The notes: a model not told the origin generated them from the letters alone. A stretch of DNA of 64,000 bases from CAYJLC01 sp964370735 (GCA_964370735.1 CAYJLC010000001.1:93705-157704); one strand, 5' to 3'. Shown: positions 16,915 through 26,763, numbered from the stretch's first letter. A program made the numbers and translations.

Positions 16915-19785
16915 TTAGTTTTCAAGCGAATAGGGTTTGCGTTCAAGTAATTTTGCTGCAAAATCGTTTTCTGGGAGAGGTCTATCGAAATAATATCCTT
17001 GAATAAAATCACAACCTAATTTCTGCATTAAAAGTACCTGATCTAGTGTTTCAACACCTTCGGAAACTACTTTTAAATTAAGTTTCTTTGACATATTTAT
17101 CATAGATTCGATGATAATATCTCCGTCGGCATCATGGCTATGATGGTCTAAAAACGCCTTGTCCATCTTAACGATATCAACTTTCAGTTCACTAAGTCTA
17201 TTAAGGGAAGACACACCACTGCCAAAATCATCCATAGAAACAGTATAACCTAGATTTCTAAGCTCAGAAACACGCTTTATAACAAGTGTTTCGTCGTCAA
17301 TAATAGCAGATTCGGTTATTTCAATTTCAAGCTGTGAAGTGGAAATACCGTGTTTTTTTGTAATATCAGTAATATTTTCAACAATGTCACTTTTTATAAG
17401 CGTATGTCCACTGAAATTTATAGAAATTAGTGGAATTTCGAACTTTTTCGAATGGGTATTAATAAATTTACAAACATGCTCAAAAACATACAAATCAAGC
17501 TTTGTTATAAAACCATTCGCTTCAAAAATCGGAATAAATTCGTTAGGGAAAACTAATTCACCAGACTTTTTCTTCCAACGAACAAGCGACTCGGCACCAA
17601 TTATTTGAAGTGTTTCACAGCTAACTTTTGGTTGATATAGTAGATAAAATTCCTCGTCTTCGATGGCTTGGTTCATACCAAAAACGATTTCTTGAGTTTT
17701 TTCGTAATATTTACGCATATTTTCGTCAAAATATCTGCAAGTAAGTTCATGAATGCCTTTACCACGCGTTTTAGCGACAAGAGCTCGGTCGATCATGACA
17801 TTTAAAGGCTCGGTTGGGTCTGAAATTACATAAACACCTACGGACATACTAAGGTTATAACGCTTTCCAACAATCTCTTTTACAGTAGGAATTAAGTGCT
17901 GTTGGCATAAAAATTCAGGGTCCACAATGCCTTTTTTTACAAAAATGATAAAGGTTTCATTAACTTTTCTGCTGATTATTGCATCAGTTTCTTCAAGAAC
18001 CTCTATTAATTTTTCACTCATATTAATAATTGTGTCAGAACCAATTTGGAAGCCATAAATATTGTTAATAATTCTAAAATAGTCGATATCTAAAACAATT
18101 AACTCATATTCGTCTGGTGACGCATTTTTGAGCGTATCTTTTACGAGCTCATTAAATCTATGGAGTGAAATAAGGTTTGTAATATTATCAAAATTCACAA
18201 GTGCTGCCATTGAACGTTTTTTCAGAGTTTGCGAGCGAATGAAAAGAGCCGCGGCAATTAATATTCCGATTAATAGGAAAAGTGTTATTATGTATCTATT
18301 TTCCACAATAAATGCGATAAAATTATACTCTGGGCTATATTCTGTTGTGTATGTTGAAACAATATCGTCAATATGAGAAGTATTGATTTGGCTGATTAAT
18401 AAATTAATAGATGTCAAAAATTGTTCACTAATATCATTTGAAACGTATAAAACTAATGGTAAATCCATTTTTATGCCACTTACCGAGTAATTTTCCATAT
18501 CTAGAACGGCCTCTACATAGGTAAGTCCAGTATTTGTGAAAATACCAGCGTTTATTTCGTCAGAAACTAGGCTGAAATACGCATCTGAAACGCTATTTTC
18601 GAATGAAATTTCTGCATTTGGATAGTGATTTTGTAGGGTTTGTATGCTTAACGTATTATAGTCATAAATTCCAATTTTATAAGTAGAAGTGTCGCTAAAA
18701 TCGGCTTTATTTGACAAAAGCAATGATAAAGGCAAAGTTGTATATGTAATTGATGAAGAAAATTCATTAGTTAAGCTATCAGGCGATTCTTTAATATTCA
18801 AAATAATATCGAATTCATCATAAATATTATCAAGATTTGACATATCTACTTCACGATATTCAAGGTTGAAATTTCCTTTTTCGGCTAAAGTATTTAAAAT
18901 TTCGACAGAAATACCTGAAGGATTGCCATTTTCATCGGTAAATTGGATTGGATTATGGTCATTTTCATACCCAACAACAAAGGTTTGTCCGGAAATCTCC
19001 TCGGCTTGATTTCGTGTTAGAGAATGGTTTGTCAGTGTGTCTTCCATAAAATATTTATTTGAAAGATATGTTAAATATAGGCTGTTATTTACTTTAGTTT
19101 GCCAAAAAGCGTCGTCTAAAGTCGATAAAAGTTCGGTATTTTCTTTGTTTGTCACAAAATAAAGCTCGTCTATTCCGAGGTTTAATACGCTCGACATATT
19201 AGAAGCACGCTCATCTATCATAGAAACAAGGTAAAAATCGGCGTCATAATTTAGATAATCTTGATAAGAATTATTGATAATGTTCGCCGAAATTCCATTT
19301 TTATCTAAATAATCATCGAAAATAGAATTTGTAGTGTTGGTAGTATATGTGCTGATTGTTTTATTATTTATTGAAATTGGGTCGTTGTAATATGTATTAT
19401 AGTTATTTTTTTCTGCTAAAACAGTGTTTACAGAAATTACAGGCTCACTCATAAAACCGAAATTACTTTCAAGTAAATCGGTTTTGGAAATAAATCCTGC
19501 CATGTCTAATTTTCCGTTTTGAACATCTTCTAAAGCAAGCGTTAGATTAGAATATTCAATAAACTCAAATGATAAGTTTGAATTGTTTTCAATACCTTCT
19601 AAAATATCATACCCATAACCTTTATTGCCAACAGATGTAAGGTCTTCTATGACCCCAAAATCCGCCTCATATCCAACTGAAATGACTGTTTTGCTGTTCG
19701 CAGCAAATACATTTATAGAAATTACAGTTGAAAAGATGAGAATAAAGGTAATTAATAATAGTTTTAAAATTCGTTTTATTTTCAT
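16915..19785 (-). CDS. Membrane c-di-GMP phosphodiesterase with two SBP-type sensor domains, degenerate GGDEF and EAL
   Basis: A 956-residue sensor. It has a signal/anchor helix (about 3-25), two tandem family 3 solute-binding domains outside the membrane (about 30-265 and 270-510; the second holds FVVGYENDHNPIQF and NPSGISVEIL), and a transmembrane helix (about 520-540). The GGDEF domain has the motif replaced by KVNET. The EAL domain keeps its catalytic spelling: GAESLVRW, ISINFSG, EIEITES, VSMDDFGSG, DIVKMDK, VVSEGVET. It should degrade c-di-GMP in response to amino-acid-like ligands, with the GGDEF part perhaps binding GTP. The start at 19785 gives a normal signal peptide; an ATG 27 bp upstream is also possible, and neither has a strong Shine-Dalgarno. 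Confidence 0.9.
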   Translation of the reverse strand: MKIKRILKLLLITFILIFSTVISINVFAANSKTVISVGYEADFGVIEDLTSVGNKGYGYDILEGIENNSNLSFEFIEYSNLTLALEDVQNGKLDMAGFISKTDLLESNFGFMSEPVISVNTVLAEKNNYNTYYNDPISINNKTISTYTTNTTNSIFDDYLDKNGISANIINNSYQDYLNYDADFYLVSMIDERASNMSSVLNLGIDELYFVTNKENTELLSTLDDAFWQTKVNNSLYLTYLSNKYFMEDTLTNHSLTRNQAEEISGQTFVVGYENDHNPIQFTDENGNPSGISVEILNTLAEKGNFNLEYREVDMSNLDNIYDEFDIILNIKESPDSLTNEFSSSITYTTLPLSLLLSNKADFSDTSTYKIGIYDYNTLSIQTLQNHYPNAEISFENSVSDAYFSLVSDEINAGIFTNTGLTYVEAVLDMENYSVSGIKMDLPLVLYVSNDISEQFLTSINLLISQINTSHIDDIVSTYTTEYSPEYNFIAFIVENRYIITLFLLIGILIAAALFIRSQTLKKRSMAALVNFDNITNLISLHRFNELVKDTLKNASPDEYELIVLDIDYFRIINNIYGFQIGSDTIINMSEKLIEVLEETDAIISRKVNETFIIFVKKGIVDPEFLCQQHLIPTVKEIVGKRYNLSMSVGVYVISDPTEPLNVMIDRALVAKTRGKGIHELTCRYFDENMRKYYEKTQEIVFGMNQAIEDEEFYLLYQPKVSCETLQIIGAESLVRWKKKSGELVFPNEFIPIFEANGFITKLDLYVFEHVCKFINTHSKKFEIPLISINFSGHTLIKSDIVENITDITKKHGISTSQLEIEITESAIIDDETLVIKRVSELRNLGYTVSMDDFGSGVSSLNRLSELKVDIVKMDKAFLDHHSHDADGDIIIESMINMSKKLNLKVVSEGVETLDQVLLMQKLGCDFIQGYYFDRPLPENDFAAKLLERKPYSLEN

Positions 19786-19834
19786 ACTACCGACCCCAAT
19801 TATGAATCTCAATTAAATTACTAAACACACTTAA

Positions 19835-19863
19835 ATTATACACTTTAAAACTATATGTGTCAA
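19835..19863 (-). promoter_or_regulatory. Consensus promoter of the SBP-GGDEF-EAL gene
   Basis: On the minus strand, TTGACA (19858-19863) and TATAAT (19835-19840) are both perfect and 17 bp apart. Confidence 0.8.
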
Positions 19864-20109
19864 ATGTAATATTGGTTAAAATATTACTTATAGATACACT
19901 GTTTTATTATAATTGGAATATATTTGTAAAAAAAAGTAAGTTACTGTCGCTTATGCAAGTTTTGGAAGGTTCAGATACTAAAATAGTCTAATATTAACTA
20001 TAACTTAGAATACAAAACGTATATTGTATTGATTTAGAAACAATTAGTAAAAGATTATCTTTGAATAAAAGATATAAATGTAAAATTTTTGTAAATTTGC
20101 TACTTATAT
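19864..20109. other. Non-coding spacer between two minus-strand units
   Basis: An AT-rich stretch of about 250 bp between the promoter of the EAL gene and the terminator of the mscS unit. I see no convincing frame, RNA gene or repeat in it. Confidence 0.5.
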
Positions 20110-20134
20110 AAAAAAGCCTCCTAAGTGGAGGCTT
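20108..20134 (-). terminator. Terminator of the proS-mscS unit
   Basis: On the minus strand AAGCCTCC/GGAGGCTT (20127-20134 with 20114-20121, loop of 5) is followed by a T-run. Confidence 0.85.
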
Positions 20135-20140
20135 AATTTC

Positions 20141-21067
20141 TTATTTAGGTTGATTGACAACGATTTGATTAAACGGTATTTCCACACCCTGTGCATCAAA
20201 TTCTTTCTTGATAATTTCGAGTAAGTCGCATTTCATTCCAAATGCAACACCACCATTTTCACCCCAAATCCATGTGCGAAGTGTCACTGAACTGCTAGCA
20301 AGGTCTACTACGCGAACAGTGATTGGAGAGATGCCGTTGTCCTTGTCCTCATCAGATCTGTTATCTAAAAAATCTTTGTGCGAAACACAAGCTTCGGTTA
20401 TAATTTTTCTAGCAAGGTCGATATCGCTTGAATAACCAATGCCGATGTCAAAAGTAGTGCAAACTTTTGTTTCAGTATAATTGGCATTTTCGATAACATC
20501 AGAACCCATAGTACCATTTGGAATTATCACACGCTTATTTTCTAGCGTTCTGATAACCGTATGGCGAAGGCTAATATCCTCGACTGTTCCAACGATTGTG
20601 CCAGCACCAGGGCGAATTATATCGCCTATTACGAATGGTTTGAACATTAAAATCATAGCACCACTCACAATATTGCCCATAGCTTCTTGAGAGGCAAAAC
20701 CTAAAACAACAGCGACGATACCAGAAGATGCTAGTAAAGTTGTTGTCATAGAGCTAAGCCAGCTTATGCTTGAGATTATTGAAACTATTGAGATGAAATA
20801 GATAAATGCAACGGTTGCATGTTGAAAAAATTGCAAATATGAAACATTCGTTTGTCCAGAATTTGTAATTCTATTTCTTAAAGATTTATAGACCTTTTTG
20901 TTGATTTTAAGTGCTATAAAAGTAAGTGCAAGTATTAAAGCAACAGATAAAGCATCGCTAATAAGCGCATCTGAATTGAAGTTTATGCTTTTTATGAACT
21001 TTGTGATGTTATCAAAAAACGTTAAGTGAAATGCGCTGTCAGTAGTTGTTGATAAGATAGTATTCAT
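20141..21067 (-). CDS. Small-conductance mechanosensitive channel, MscS family
   Basis: A 308-residue channel that opens under membrane tension to release osmolytes. It has three to four N-terminal helices, a pore-lining TM3 region (LLASSGIVAVVLGFASQEAMGNIVSGAMILMFKPF region, about 130-165) and the cytoplasmic beta domain with FVIGDII, GTVEDISLRHTVIRT and IPNGTMGSDVIENAN. The start ATG at 21067 overlaps the proS stop codon by one base (TAATG), so it is translationally coupled to proS. An alternative start six codons upstream lies inside proS. Confidence 0.92.
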   Translation of the reverse strand: MNTILSTTTDSAFHLTFFDNITKFIKSINFNSDALISDALSVALILALTFIALKINKKVYKSLRNRITNSGQTNVSYLQFFQHATVAFIYFISIVSIISSISWLSSMTTTLLASSGIVAVVLGFASQEAMGNIVSGAMILMFKPFVIGDIIRPGAGTIVGTVEDISLRHTVIRTLENKRVIIPNGTMGSDVIENANYTETKVCTTFDIGIGYSSDIDLARKIITEACVSHKDFLDNRSDEDKDNGISPITVRVVDLASSSVTLRTWIWGENGGVAFGMKCDLLEIIKKEFDAQGVEIPFNQIVVNQPK

Positions 21068-22506
21068 TAGTATGCTACACCCCAAACAACTAAGTGCTTA
21101 GCTTCTTTGCCACACATAGGGCAAGTTTCAGAAAGCTTTGTATCTTCGAATGGAATACATCTTGAAGGCATGCCAGTTTCATCTTTAACTTTCATTTCAC
21201 ACTCTAAATCGCCACACCACATAGCTCTTACAAAGCCTGGTTTTGTCGACGAAATTTCTTTCATTTCTTCAAAAGTTTTTGCATCATAAGTGTGAGTAAC
21301 TCTATTTTCTAATGCTTTGTTTAATAGGTTAGTTTGAATTTCTTCAAGGATTTTCGCTATACTTTCTGTAATATTTTCTAAAGATACAACAGTTTTCTCG
21401 CCAGTATCACGACGAGCAAGTACGCAATTACCGTTTTCGATATCGCGAGGTCCTAGTTCTAAACGAACAGGAATACCTTTCATTTCGTGCTCTGCAAACT
21501 TAAATCCAGGTGATTTATCAGACGCATCCATTTTAACTCTGATACCAGAAGCTTTGATTTCGTTCATAACTTCTGTACATTTTTCGATAACGCCCTCTTT
21601 ATGTTGAGCTACTGGGATAATCATAACTTGAGTTGGTGCGATTTTTGGAGGTAAAACAAGCCCGTTGTCATCACCATGTGTCATAATGATACCACCGATT
21701 AAACGAGTAGACACACCCCAAGATGTTTGTTCAACGAAAGATTTTCCATTATTTTTATCAGCAAATTCAATGCCGAAAGCTTTAGCAAATCCGTTTCCGA
21801 AGTAGTGAGAAGTACCAGATTGAAGTGCTTTACCGTCGTGCATCATAGCCTCGATTGTATAAGTGTCGCGTGCTCCTGCAAATTTTTCTTTGTCAGTCTT
21901 TTTACCTTTAATAACAGGCATTGCAAGATAGTCGCGAACAAAAGTTTCATAAATATCTAAGATACGAAGTGTTTCTTCGATAGCTTCTTCTTTAGTTGCG
22001 TGGGCTGTGTGCCCTTCTTGCCACCAGAATTCTCTAGAACGTAAGAATGGACGAGTTGTTTTTTCCCATCTTACAACCGAACACCATTGGTTATAAAGTT
22101 TTGGTAAATCTCTGTGTGATTCGATGATATTTGCATAATGCTCGCAGAAAAGTGTTTCCGAAGTTGGCCTTACACATAGTCTTTCTTGTAATTTTTCTTG
22201 TCCACCGTGAGTTACCCATGCAACTTCTGGCGCAAAACCTTCAACGTGGTCTTTTTCTTTTTGAAGTAAGCCTTCTGGGATAAACATAGGCATAGCCACG
22301 TTTTCGTGTCCAGTTTCTTTAAACATTGAATCAAGTTCTTTTTGAATATTTTCCCAAATTGCTTGAGCATAAGGACGTAAAATTACGCAACCTTTTACGC
22401 TTGAATAGTCGATAAGTTCTGCTTTTTTAACGATATCGGTATACCATTTCGCAAAATCTTCATTCATTGAGGTAATTTCTTTTACCATTTTTTTGTTGTT
22501 TGACAT
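21067..22506 (-). CDS. proS: Proline--tRNA ligase, short (archaeal/eukaryotic-like) type
   Basis: Charges tRNA-Pro. The 479-residue protein lacks the large editing insertion of the classic bacterial enzyme. It has class II motifs (ILRPYAQAIWE, CVRPTSETLF, VRWEKTTRPFLRSREFWWQEGHTAH, GGIIMTHGDDNGLVLPP), the anticodon-binding domain, and the C-terminal zinc-type domain with CGDLEC and CPMCGKEA ending in a conserved tyrosine (WGVAY). GAAGGA precedes the ATG. It is the first gene of a unit with mscS. Only 78 bp separate it from a divergent gene, leaving no space for a T-box leader. Confidence 0.95.
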   Translation of the reverse strand: MSNNKKMVKEITSMNEDFAKWYTDIVKKAELIDYSSVKGCVILRPYAQAIWENIQKELDSMFKETGHENVAMPMFIPEGLLQKEKDHVEGFAPEVAWVTHGGQEKLQERLCVRPTSETLFCEHYANIIESHRDLPKLYNQWCSVVRWEKTTRPFLRSREFWWQEGHTAHATKEEAIEETLRILDIYETFVRDYLAMPVIKGKKTDKEKFAGARDTYTIEAMMHDGKALQSGTSHYFGNGFAKAFGIEFADKNNGKSFVEQTSWGVSTRLIGGIIMTHGDDNGLVLPPKIAPTQVMIIPVAQHKEGVIEKCTEVMNEIKASGIRVKMDASDKSPGFKFAEHEMKGIPVRLELGPRDIENGNCVLARRDTGEKTVVSLENITESIAKILEEIQTNLLNKALENRVTHTYDAKTFEEMKEISSTKPGFVRAMWCGDLECEMKVKDETGMPSRCIPFEDTKLSETCPMCGKEAKHLVVWGVAY

Positions 22507-22584
22507 TTTTAATATCCTTCTTTCTATGTCACATTTGCTCCAAAATTTCGTATTATAATAATAAAAAAGTTAGGAGGTATTATT

Positions 22585-22914
22585 TTGAATATTTTTAAAA
22601 ATTTCTTTGTTTCACCACAGGAAAATGAGGTTATTGAAACAAAAATTTATACAAAAGGCGAAATTCGCCCAGCTATTATCGGCTCGATTTTAGATAACAA
22701 TGAAAAACCACTCGAGGGCGTGTTTATCGCTCTATATAAAATGGATAAATCAAAGGAAAAAACCACAGATTTGGTCACATTTACATATTCGGATAACTAT
22801 GGCAATTTTATTTTAGCACCACTAGATGAGGGTGAGCTTTATAATGTGAAAATATATAAATCAGATGGAAAAACTCGTGTTTTAGAAGCGAATATCGCCG
22901 AAAACAGCAATTAA
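22585..22914 (+). CDS. Small carboxypeptidase-regulatory-like (Ig/prealbumin fold) protein
   Basis: A 109-residue protein starting at TTG behind a strong AGGAGG. Its core is IIGSILDNNEKPLEGVFIALYK, then TFTYSDNYGNFILAPLDEGELYNVKIYK (split here as TFTYSDNYGNFILAP and LDEGELYNVKI), the pattern of a CarboxypepD_reg-like beta-sandwich. It has no signal peptide or anchor, which is unusual because the fold is mostly extracellular. Its end overlaps the converging gene by 4 bp. Its role is unknown; it might be a structural or binding module. Confidence 0.72.
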   Translation: MNIFKNFFVSPQENEVIETKIYTKGEIRPAIIGSILDNNEKPLEGVFIALYKMDKSKEKTTDLVTFTYSDNYGNFILAPLDEGELYNVKIYKSDGKTRVLEANIAENSN

Positions 22915-23303
22915 TTTGTACTATCTTGCTCTAAAATATTTTCAATAAGCTCTATACAATCGCATATAAACTCCATGCAAATACATTCTTTTGTATGGGT
23001 TTCATCTACTTTCAAAAGCAAATCTGCACAGTTAATATTTTTATGCTTTTCCTCAAAAGCAGCAATAAAGCTCAAAATCTCGGTTTTTGGTCGTTTAAGC
23101 ATACCCAAAACCATAAGACCACCTGAAATAGCACCACAAACCGAGCCTATTCTCATTCCTCCACCGAAATTAAAACCTAAACTGTAAGCAGTTTCGTGGT
23201 CTACATCGTGAAGGTCTGAAAAGGCTATAAAAACAGCTTGTGTACAATTATAATGTCTACTTTTATCATTTCGCAAATTAATAGCAATTTGTTTTCTGTC
23301 CAT
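22911..23303 (-). CDS. C_GCAxxG_C_C family protein
   Basis: A 130-residue redox/metal-type family member of unknown role. It shows the spaced cysteines that name the family: C20 in HYNCTQAVF, the GSVCGAISGG block, NCADLL, and the C-terminal CICMEFICDC. The glycine-rich FNFGGGMRIG is also conserved. It lies 7 bp downstream of thrS and may be read from the same transcript. The family is common in anaerobes and is sometimes fused to or near redox proteins. Confidence 0.85.
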   Translation of the reverse strand: MDRKQIAINLRNDKSRHYNCTQAVFIAFSDLHDVDHETAYSLGFNFGGGMRIGSVCGAISGGLMVLGMLKRPKTEILSFIAAFEEKHKNINCADLLLKVDETHTKECICMEFICDCIELIENILEQDSTN

Positions 23304-23310
23304 AATAAAG

Positions 23311-25236
23311 TTACATTTCAGATGTTAGCTTCGCTATAAATTCGTCTAGGCTTAAAACTGTTGTTTCGCCTGTCGCTCTATCTCTTACCGATAATGTGTT
23401 TTCTTCGGCTTCTTTATCGCCTAAAATTAACATATATGGAACTTTCTCAAGCTGAGCCTCACGAATTTTATAGCCAGTTTTTTCACTTCTTGTATCAACT
23501 TCAACACGAATTCCGTTCGCTTCTAGTTTTTTCTTAACATCATAAGAATAGTCAAGAGTTCTGTCAGTTACAGGAAGAATTCTAACTTGCTCTGGCGCCA
23601 TCCAAACAGGCAGTGCACCAGCATATTTTTCTAAAAGAAGAGCAAGAGTTCTTTCGTAACAACCTAGAGAAGTTCTGTGGATAATACATGGATTTACTTT
23701 TGAACCGTCGGCAGAAATATATTCCATACCAAATTTTTCAGCTAAAAGTTCGTCAACTTGAACTGTAATAATTGTGTCTTCTTTTCCGAAAACATTTTTA
23801 ATTTGAATATCAAGTTTTGGTCCATAGAAAGCAGCGTCGCCGATACCAACTTTATATTCTAAGCCGATTTCTTCTAAAATTTCAGCCATCATATTTTGCG
23901 AAGATTCCCATTGTTCAGCAGTTCCCTCGTATTTTGATGGATTTTCTGGGTCCCATTGAGAGAAACAGTATGAAACATCTTCGATTAAACCGAGTTTAGT
24001 TAGCATAAACTTTGCAAGCTCAACAGAATTTTTAAATTCTTCTGCAAGTTGCTCTCTTGTACAAATAATATGCCCTTCAGAAATTGTGAACTGACGAACT
24101 CTGATTAAACCATGCATTTCACCAGACGATTCGTTTCTAAATAGAGTAGAAGTTTCGCCTAAACGCATTGGTAAATCACGATATGAACGCATACGATTTA
24201 AGAAAACTTGGTATTGGAATGGACAAGTCATCGGACGAAGTGCAAAGCATTCTGCGTTTTCGTCATCAGGGTCGCCGATTACAAACATACCGTCACGATA
24301 GTGGTCCCAGTGACCAGAAATTTTATAAAGGTCAGATTTTGCCATAAGAGGTGTTTTTGTCAGTAAATATCCACGTCTAGCCTCTTCATCTTCAACAAAA
24401 CGTTGCAGAGTTTGGATAGTTTTTGCGCCTTTTGGTAGTAAAATCGGTAAACCTTGACCGATATTGTCGGCAGTTGTGAAATATTCTAGCTCACGACCAA
24501 TTTTATTATGGTCACGTTTTTTTGCTTCTTCTAAAGCTTCTAAATAAGCATTTAGTTCAGCATTTTTAAGGAAAGCAGTACCATAAATACGTTTTAGCAT
24601 TTTATTATTGCTATCACCTTTAAGGTATGCACCTGTGATTGAAAGTAGCTTTATAGCCTTTAAATTCGATACAGAGAATAGATGTGGACCTGCACATAAA
24701 TCAACGAAATCGCCCATTTTGTAGAAAGAAATTTCAGCATCTTCAGGAAGATTTTCGATAAGTTCTACTTTGTATGGTTCGTTTAATTCATTCATATAAG
24801 CGATAGCTTCGCTTCTTGGTAGAACAAATTTCTCAAGTTTCACACCAGATTTAACGATTTTTTTCATTTCAGCAGTGATTTTGTCTAAATCTTCGGCAGT
24901 AAATTGCACTTCGCTATCAAAATCATAGTAATAACCATTGTCGATAGCAGGTCCTACCCAAAGTTTTGTTTCAGGGTATAAGTTTTTAACAGCATTTGCT
25001 AAAACGTGCGATGCTGTATGCCAGAAGATTTTTTTGCCTTCTTCATCGTTAAAAGTTAAGATATTAAGGGCACAATCTTCATTTATTGTTGTAGTTAGGT
25101 CGCAAGGCTCACCGTTTATAGTACAAGCAAGTGCAACTCTTGCTAGACCCTCAGAAATACTTCTTGCAACATCATAAGCAGAAACGCCACTTTCAAATTC
25201 AAGTACGTTTCCGTCTTTTAAAGTAATTTTAATCAT
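23311..25236 (-). CDS. thrS: Threonine--tRNA ligase
   Basis: Charges tRNA-Thr. The 641 residues are the normal length, with an N-terminal TGS domain (1-60), an editing domain with HTASHVLANAVKNLYP (HxxxH) and GDFVDLCAGPH, a class II core with RPMTCPFQYQVF (zinc cysteine), FRNESSGEMHGLIRVRQF and PCIIHRTSLGCYERTLALL, and a C-terminal anticodon-binding domain. AAAGAGG precedes the ATG. It is controlled by the T-box leader at 25350-25576. A small C_GCAxxG_C_C gene follows. Confidence 0.97.
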   Translation of the reverse strand: MIKITLKDGNVLEFESGVSAYDVARSISEGLARVALACTINGEPCDLTTTINEDCALNILTFNDEEGKKIFWHTASHVLANAVKNLYPETKLWVGPAIDNGYYYDFDSEVQFTAEDLDKITAEMKKIVKSGVKLEKFVLPRSEAIAYMNELNEPYKVELIENLPEDAEISFYKMGDFVDLCAGPHLFSVSNLKAIKLLSITGAYLKGDSNNKMLKRIYGTAFLKNAELNAYLEALEEAKKRDHNKIGRELEYFTTADNIGQGLPILLPKGAKTIQTLQRFVEDEEARRGYLLTKTPLMAKSDLYKISGHWDHYRDGMFVIGDPDDENAECFALRPMTCPFQYQVFLNRMRSYRDLPMRLGETSTLFRNESSGEMHGLIRVRQFTISEGHIICTREQLAEEFKNSVELAKFMLTKLGLIEDVSYCFSQWDPENPSKYEGTAEQWESSQNMMAEILEEIGLEYKVGIGDAAFYGPKLDIQIKNVFGKEDTIITVQVDELLAEKFGMEYISADGSKVNPCIIHRTSLGCYERTLALLLEKYAGALPVWMAPEQVRILPVTDRTLDYSYDVKKKLEANGIRVEVDTRSEKTGYKIREAQLEKVPYMLILGDKEAEENTLSVRDRATGETTVLSLDEFIAKLTSEM

Positions 25237-25349
25237 TTTTTTCCTCTTTCTGTCGGTAGCACCGACGGGTAATTTCGAAATAAATTTATCATAAATTTCA
25301 TCTGAAACATGGAAAAGCTAATAGCGTCCACGTCAGGTGGTTTGGGTAT

Positions 25350-25576
25350 AAAAAAACACCCCTGATATAAAATCAGGGGTGAGAAAATCCCACGGTTCCA
25401 CCCTGCTTACAGATATAGTATCTGTCGCTTCGTTAATCTTTAACGCAGACTTACGTTTCTACTTTTCATAGAAAAGCTCAGGAGTGGTCGCAAATTTCGT
25501 GAATAGAAAACTTTCAGCGTGTGTTTTCCTCTCTGAATTCCGTATAATTTACTGGTTCCATCATAGCAATATATAT
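25350..25576 (-). promoter_or_regulatory. T-box leader of thrS (tRNA-Thr sensing)
   Basis: On the minus strand the conserved T-box sequence GCAGGGTGGAACCGTGGGA (25406 down to 25388) binds the free tRNA 3' end. It is followed by a terminator stem CACCCCTGAT/ATCAGGGGTG (25381-25372 with 25366-25357) and a T-run (25356-25350). Upstream Stem I elements AGAGAG and CTCCTGAGC are present. An ACC triplet at 25488-25486 followed by A is in the usual position of the specifier codon and matches threonine. Uncharged tRNA-Thr would favour the antiterminator and switch thrS on. Confidence 0.92.
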
Positions 25577-25582
25577 GTGGTC

Positions 25583-25611
25583 ATTATACTATATTTTTAT
25601 AATAATGTCAA
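25583..25611 (-). promoter_or_regulatory. Consensus promoter of the thrS T-box leader
   Basis: On the minus strand, TTGACA (25606-25611) and TATAAT (25583-25588) are both perfect with 17-bp spacing. Confidence 0.85.
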
Positions 25612-25621
25612 GTGAATTTGA

Positions 25622-26749
25622 TTATGAGGCTACTTCTTCTTTTGGCTTGACATCGTTTAAGATTTTTACACAGTGCCAGTCTTCGGTTGTTTGCTTGTAA
25701 ACGCCATCGATATCTACGATTGGATATTCGATATCGTGCAACATAATTTGTTTGATAATGCCCATAGTTCCGTCGCTCATCATAACTTTTTTGCCAACGA
25801 AAGTTTTCGGCATATTTTTTACAAAAACAGTCAAAATTCGTTCGTCTAACCCATTAAAGTTTCTGTTTGCAAACTCATTTATTATTTTAAGTGGGCTTTC
25901 TGCCTCTTTGTATGAGCGTTTAGACACCATCGCATCATACATATCAGAAATGGCAGTGACTTTCGCAAAAGTTGTGATATTTTCACCAGTCAAGCCGTTT
26001 GGATAACCAGAACCATCGGTTTTCTCGTGGTGTTGCATAACTCCTTGCTGAATTCTCTCTGTAAATCCAACATCAGATTGCAAAAATTCATAGCTATATA
26101 CAGGGTGAGATTTCATAATTTCGAATTCTTCAGGAGTAAGTTTTCGTGGAGCGTCTAAAATTTCACTTGGAATTCTAGTTTTTCCTACATCGTGAAGAAA
26201 TCCAATTAGGATTAAATCGGAAATTTCCTTTGAATTCATACCAATCCATTTTCCGATATAGCCATTTATAATGCCAACATTTATAGAATGTCGCTCTAAA
26301 TATTCATCGATTGGTCTTGGTGAATTTATGCAACTGAAAATATCGGCAGGGTCTACGGTATTCACCTTTGACTCGATTTCTGATTGAATTTTTTGAGCGT
26401 CAGTCCTTTTTACTTTTCTAGAATATTTTAGTTCGAATAAAAATTCGTCGACTTCTTCCTTAATAAGCGTGTAACCTAGGTTTTGTTCAAAATTCATTTG
26501 GCTGTCGTGTTCAGACAGTTTAGAATTTTTGTCACGCAAATCGTTATATGTAGAAGGAGCAACATATATATTATGTTTATCCGAATTGAAATTTTTTAGT
26601 CTTGAAAGTTTTACAGCGTCGATAATATCGCCTTTTCGCATTAAAACTAACTTACCATTAAAGTTATATATATCGTCTAAAACTTCCATGCCTTCATATA
26701 GATATTCAAAGGCAATAGGGATTAATTTTAGACTTTCAGTTTTACTCAT
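25622..26749 (-). CDS. HD-GYP domain protein (putative c-di-GMP phosphodiesterase)
   Basis: A 375-residue cytoplasmic protein. The N-terminal about 130 residues are a divergent sensor region. The HD-GYP domain shows HSINVGIINGYIG, the metal pair in GFLHDVGKTRIP, then HPVYSYEFL, MQHHEKTDGSGYPNGL (HHE and GYP) and AISDMYDAMVSKRSYK. It should hydrolyse c-di-GMP. It starts 14 bp after the PilZ gene, so the two are cotranscribed. All metal-ligand positions that I can see are kept. Confidence 0.92.
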   Translation of the reverse strand: MSKTESLKLIPIAFEYLYEGMEVLDDIYNFNGKLVLMRKGDIIDAVKLSRLKNFNSDKHNIYVAPSTYNDLRDKNSKLSEHDSQMNFEQNLGYTLIKEEVDEFLFELKYSRKVKRTDAQKIQSEIESKVNTVDPADIFSCINSPRPIDEYLERHSINVGIINGYIGKWIGMNSKEISDLILIGFLHDVGKTRIPSEILDAPRKLTPEEFEIMKSHPVYSYEFLQSDVGFTERIQQGVMQHHEKTDGSGYPNGLTGENITTFAKVTAISDMYDAMVSKRSYKEAESPLKIINEFANRNFNGLDERILTVFVKNMPKTFVGKKVMMSDGTMGIIKQIMLHDIEYPIVDIDGVYKQTTEDWHCVKILNDVKPKEEVAS

Positions 26750-26763
26750 AAGTCCTCCAATAA

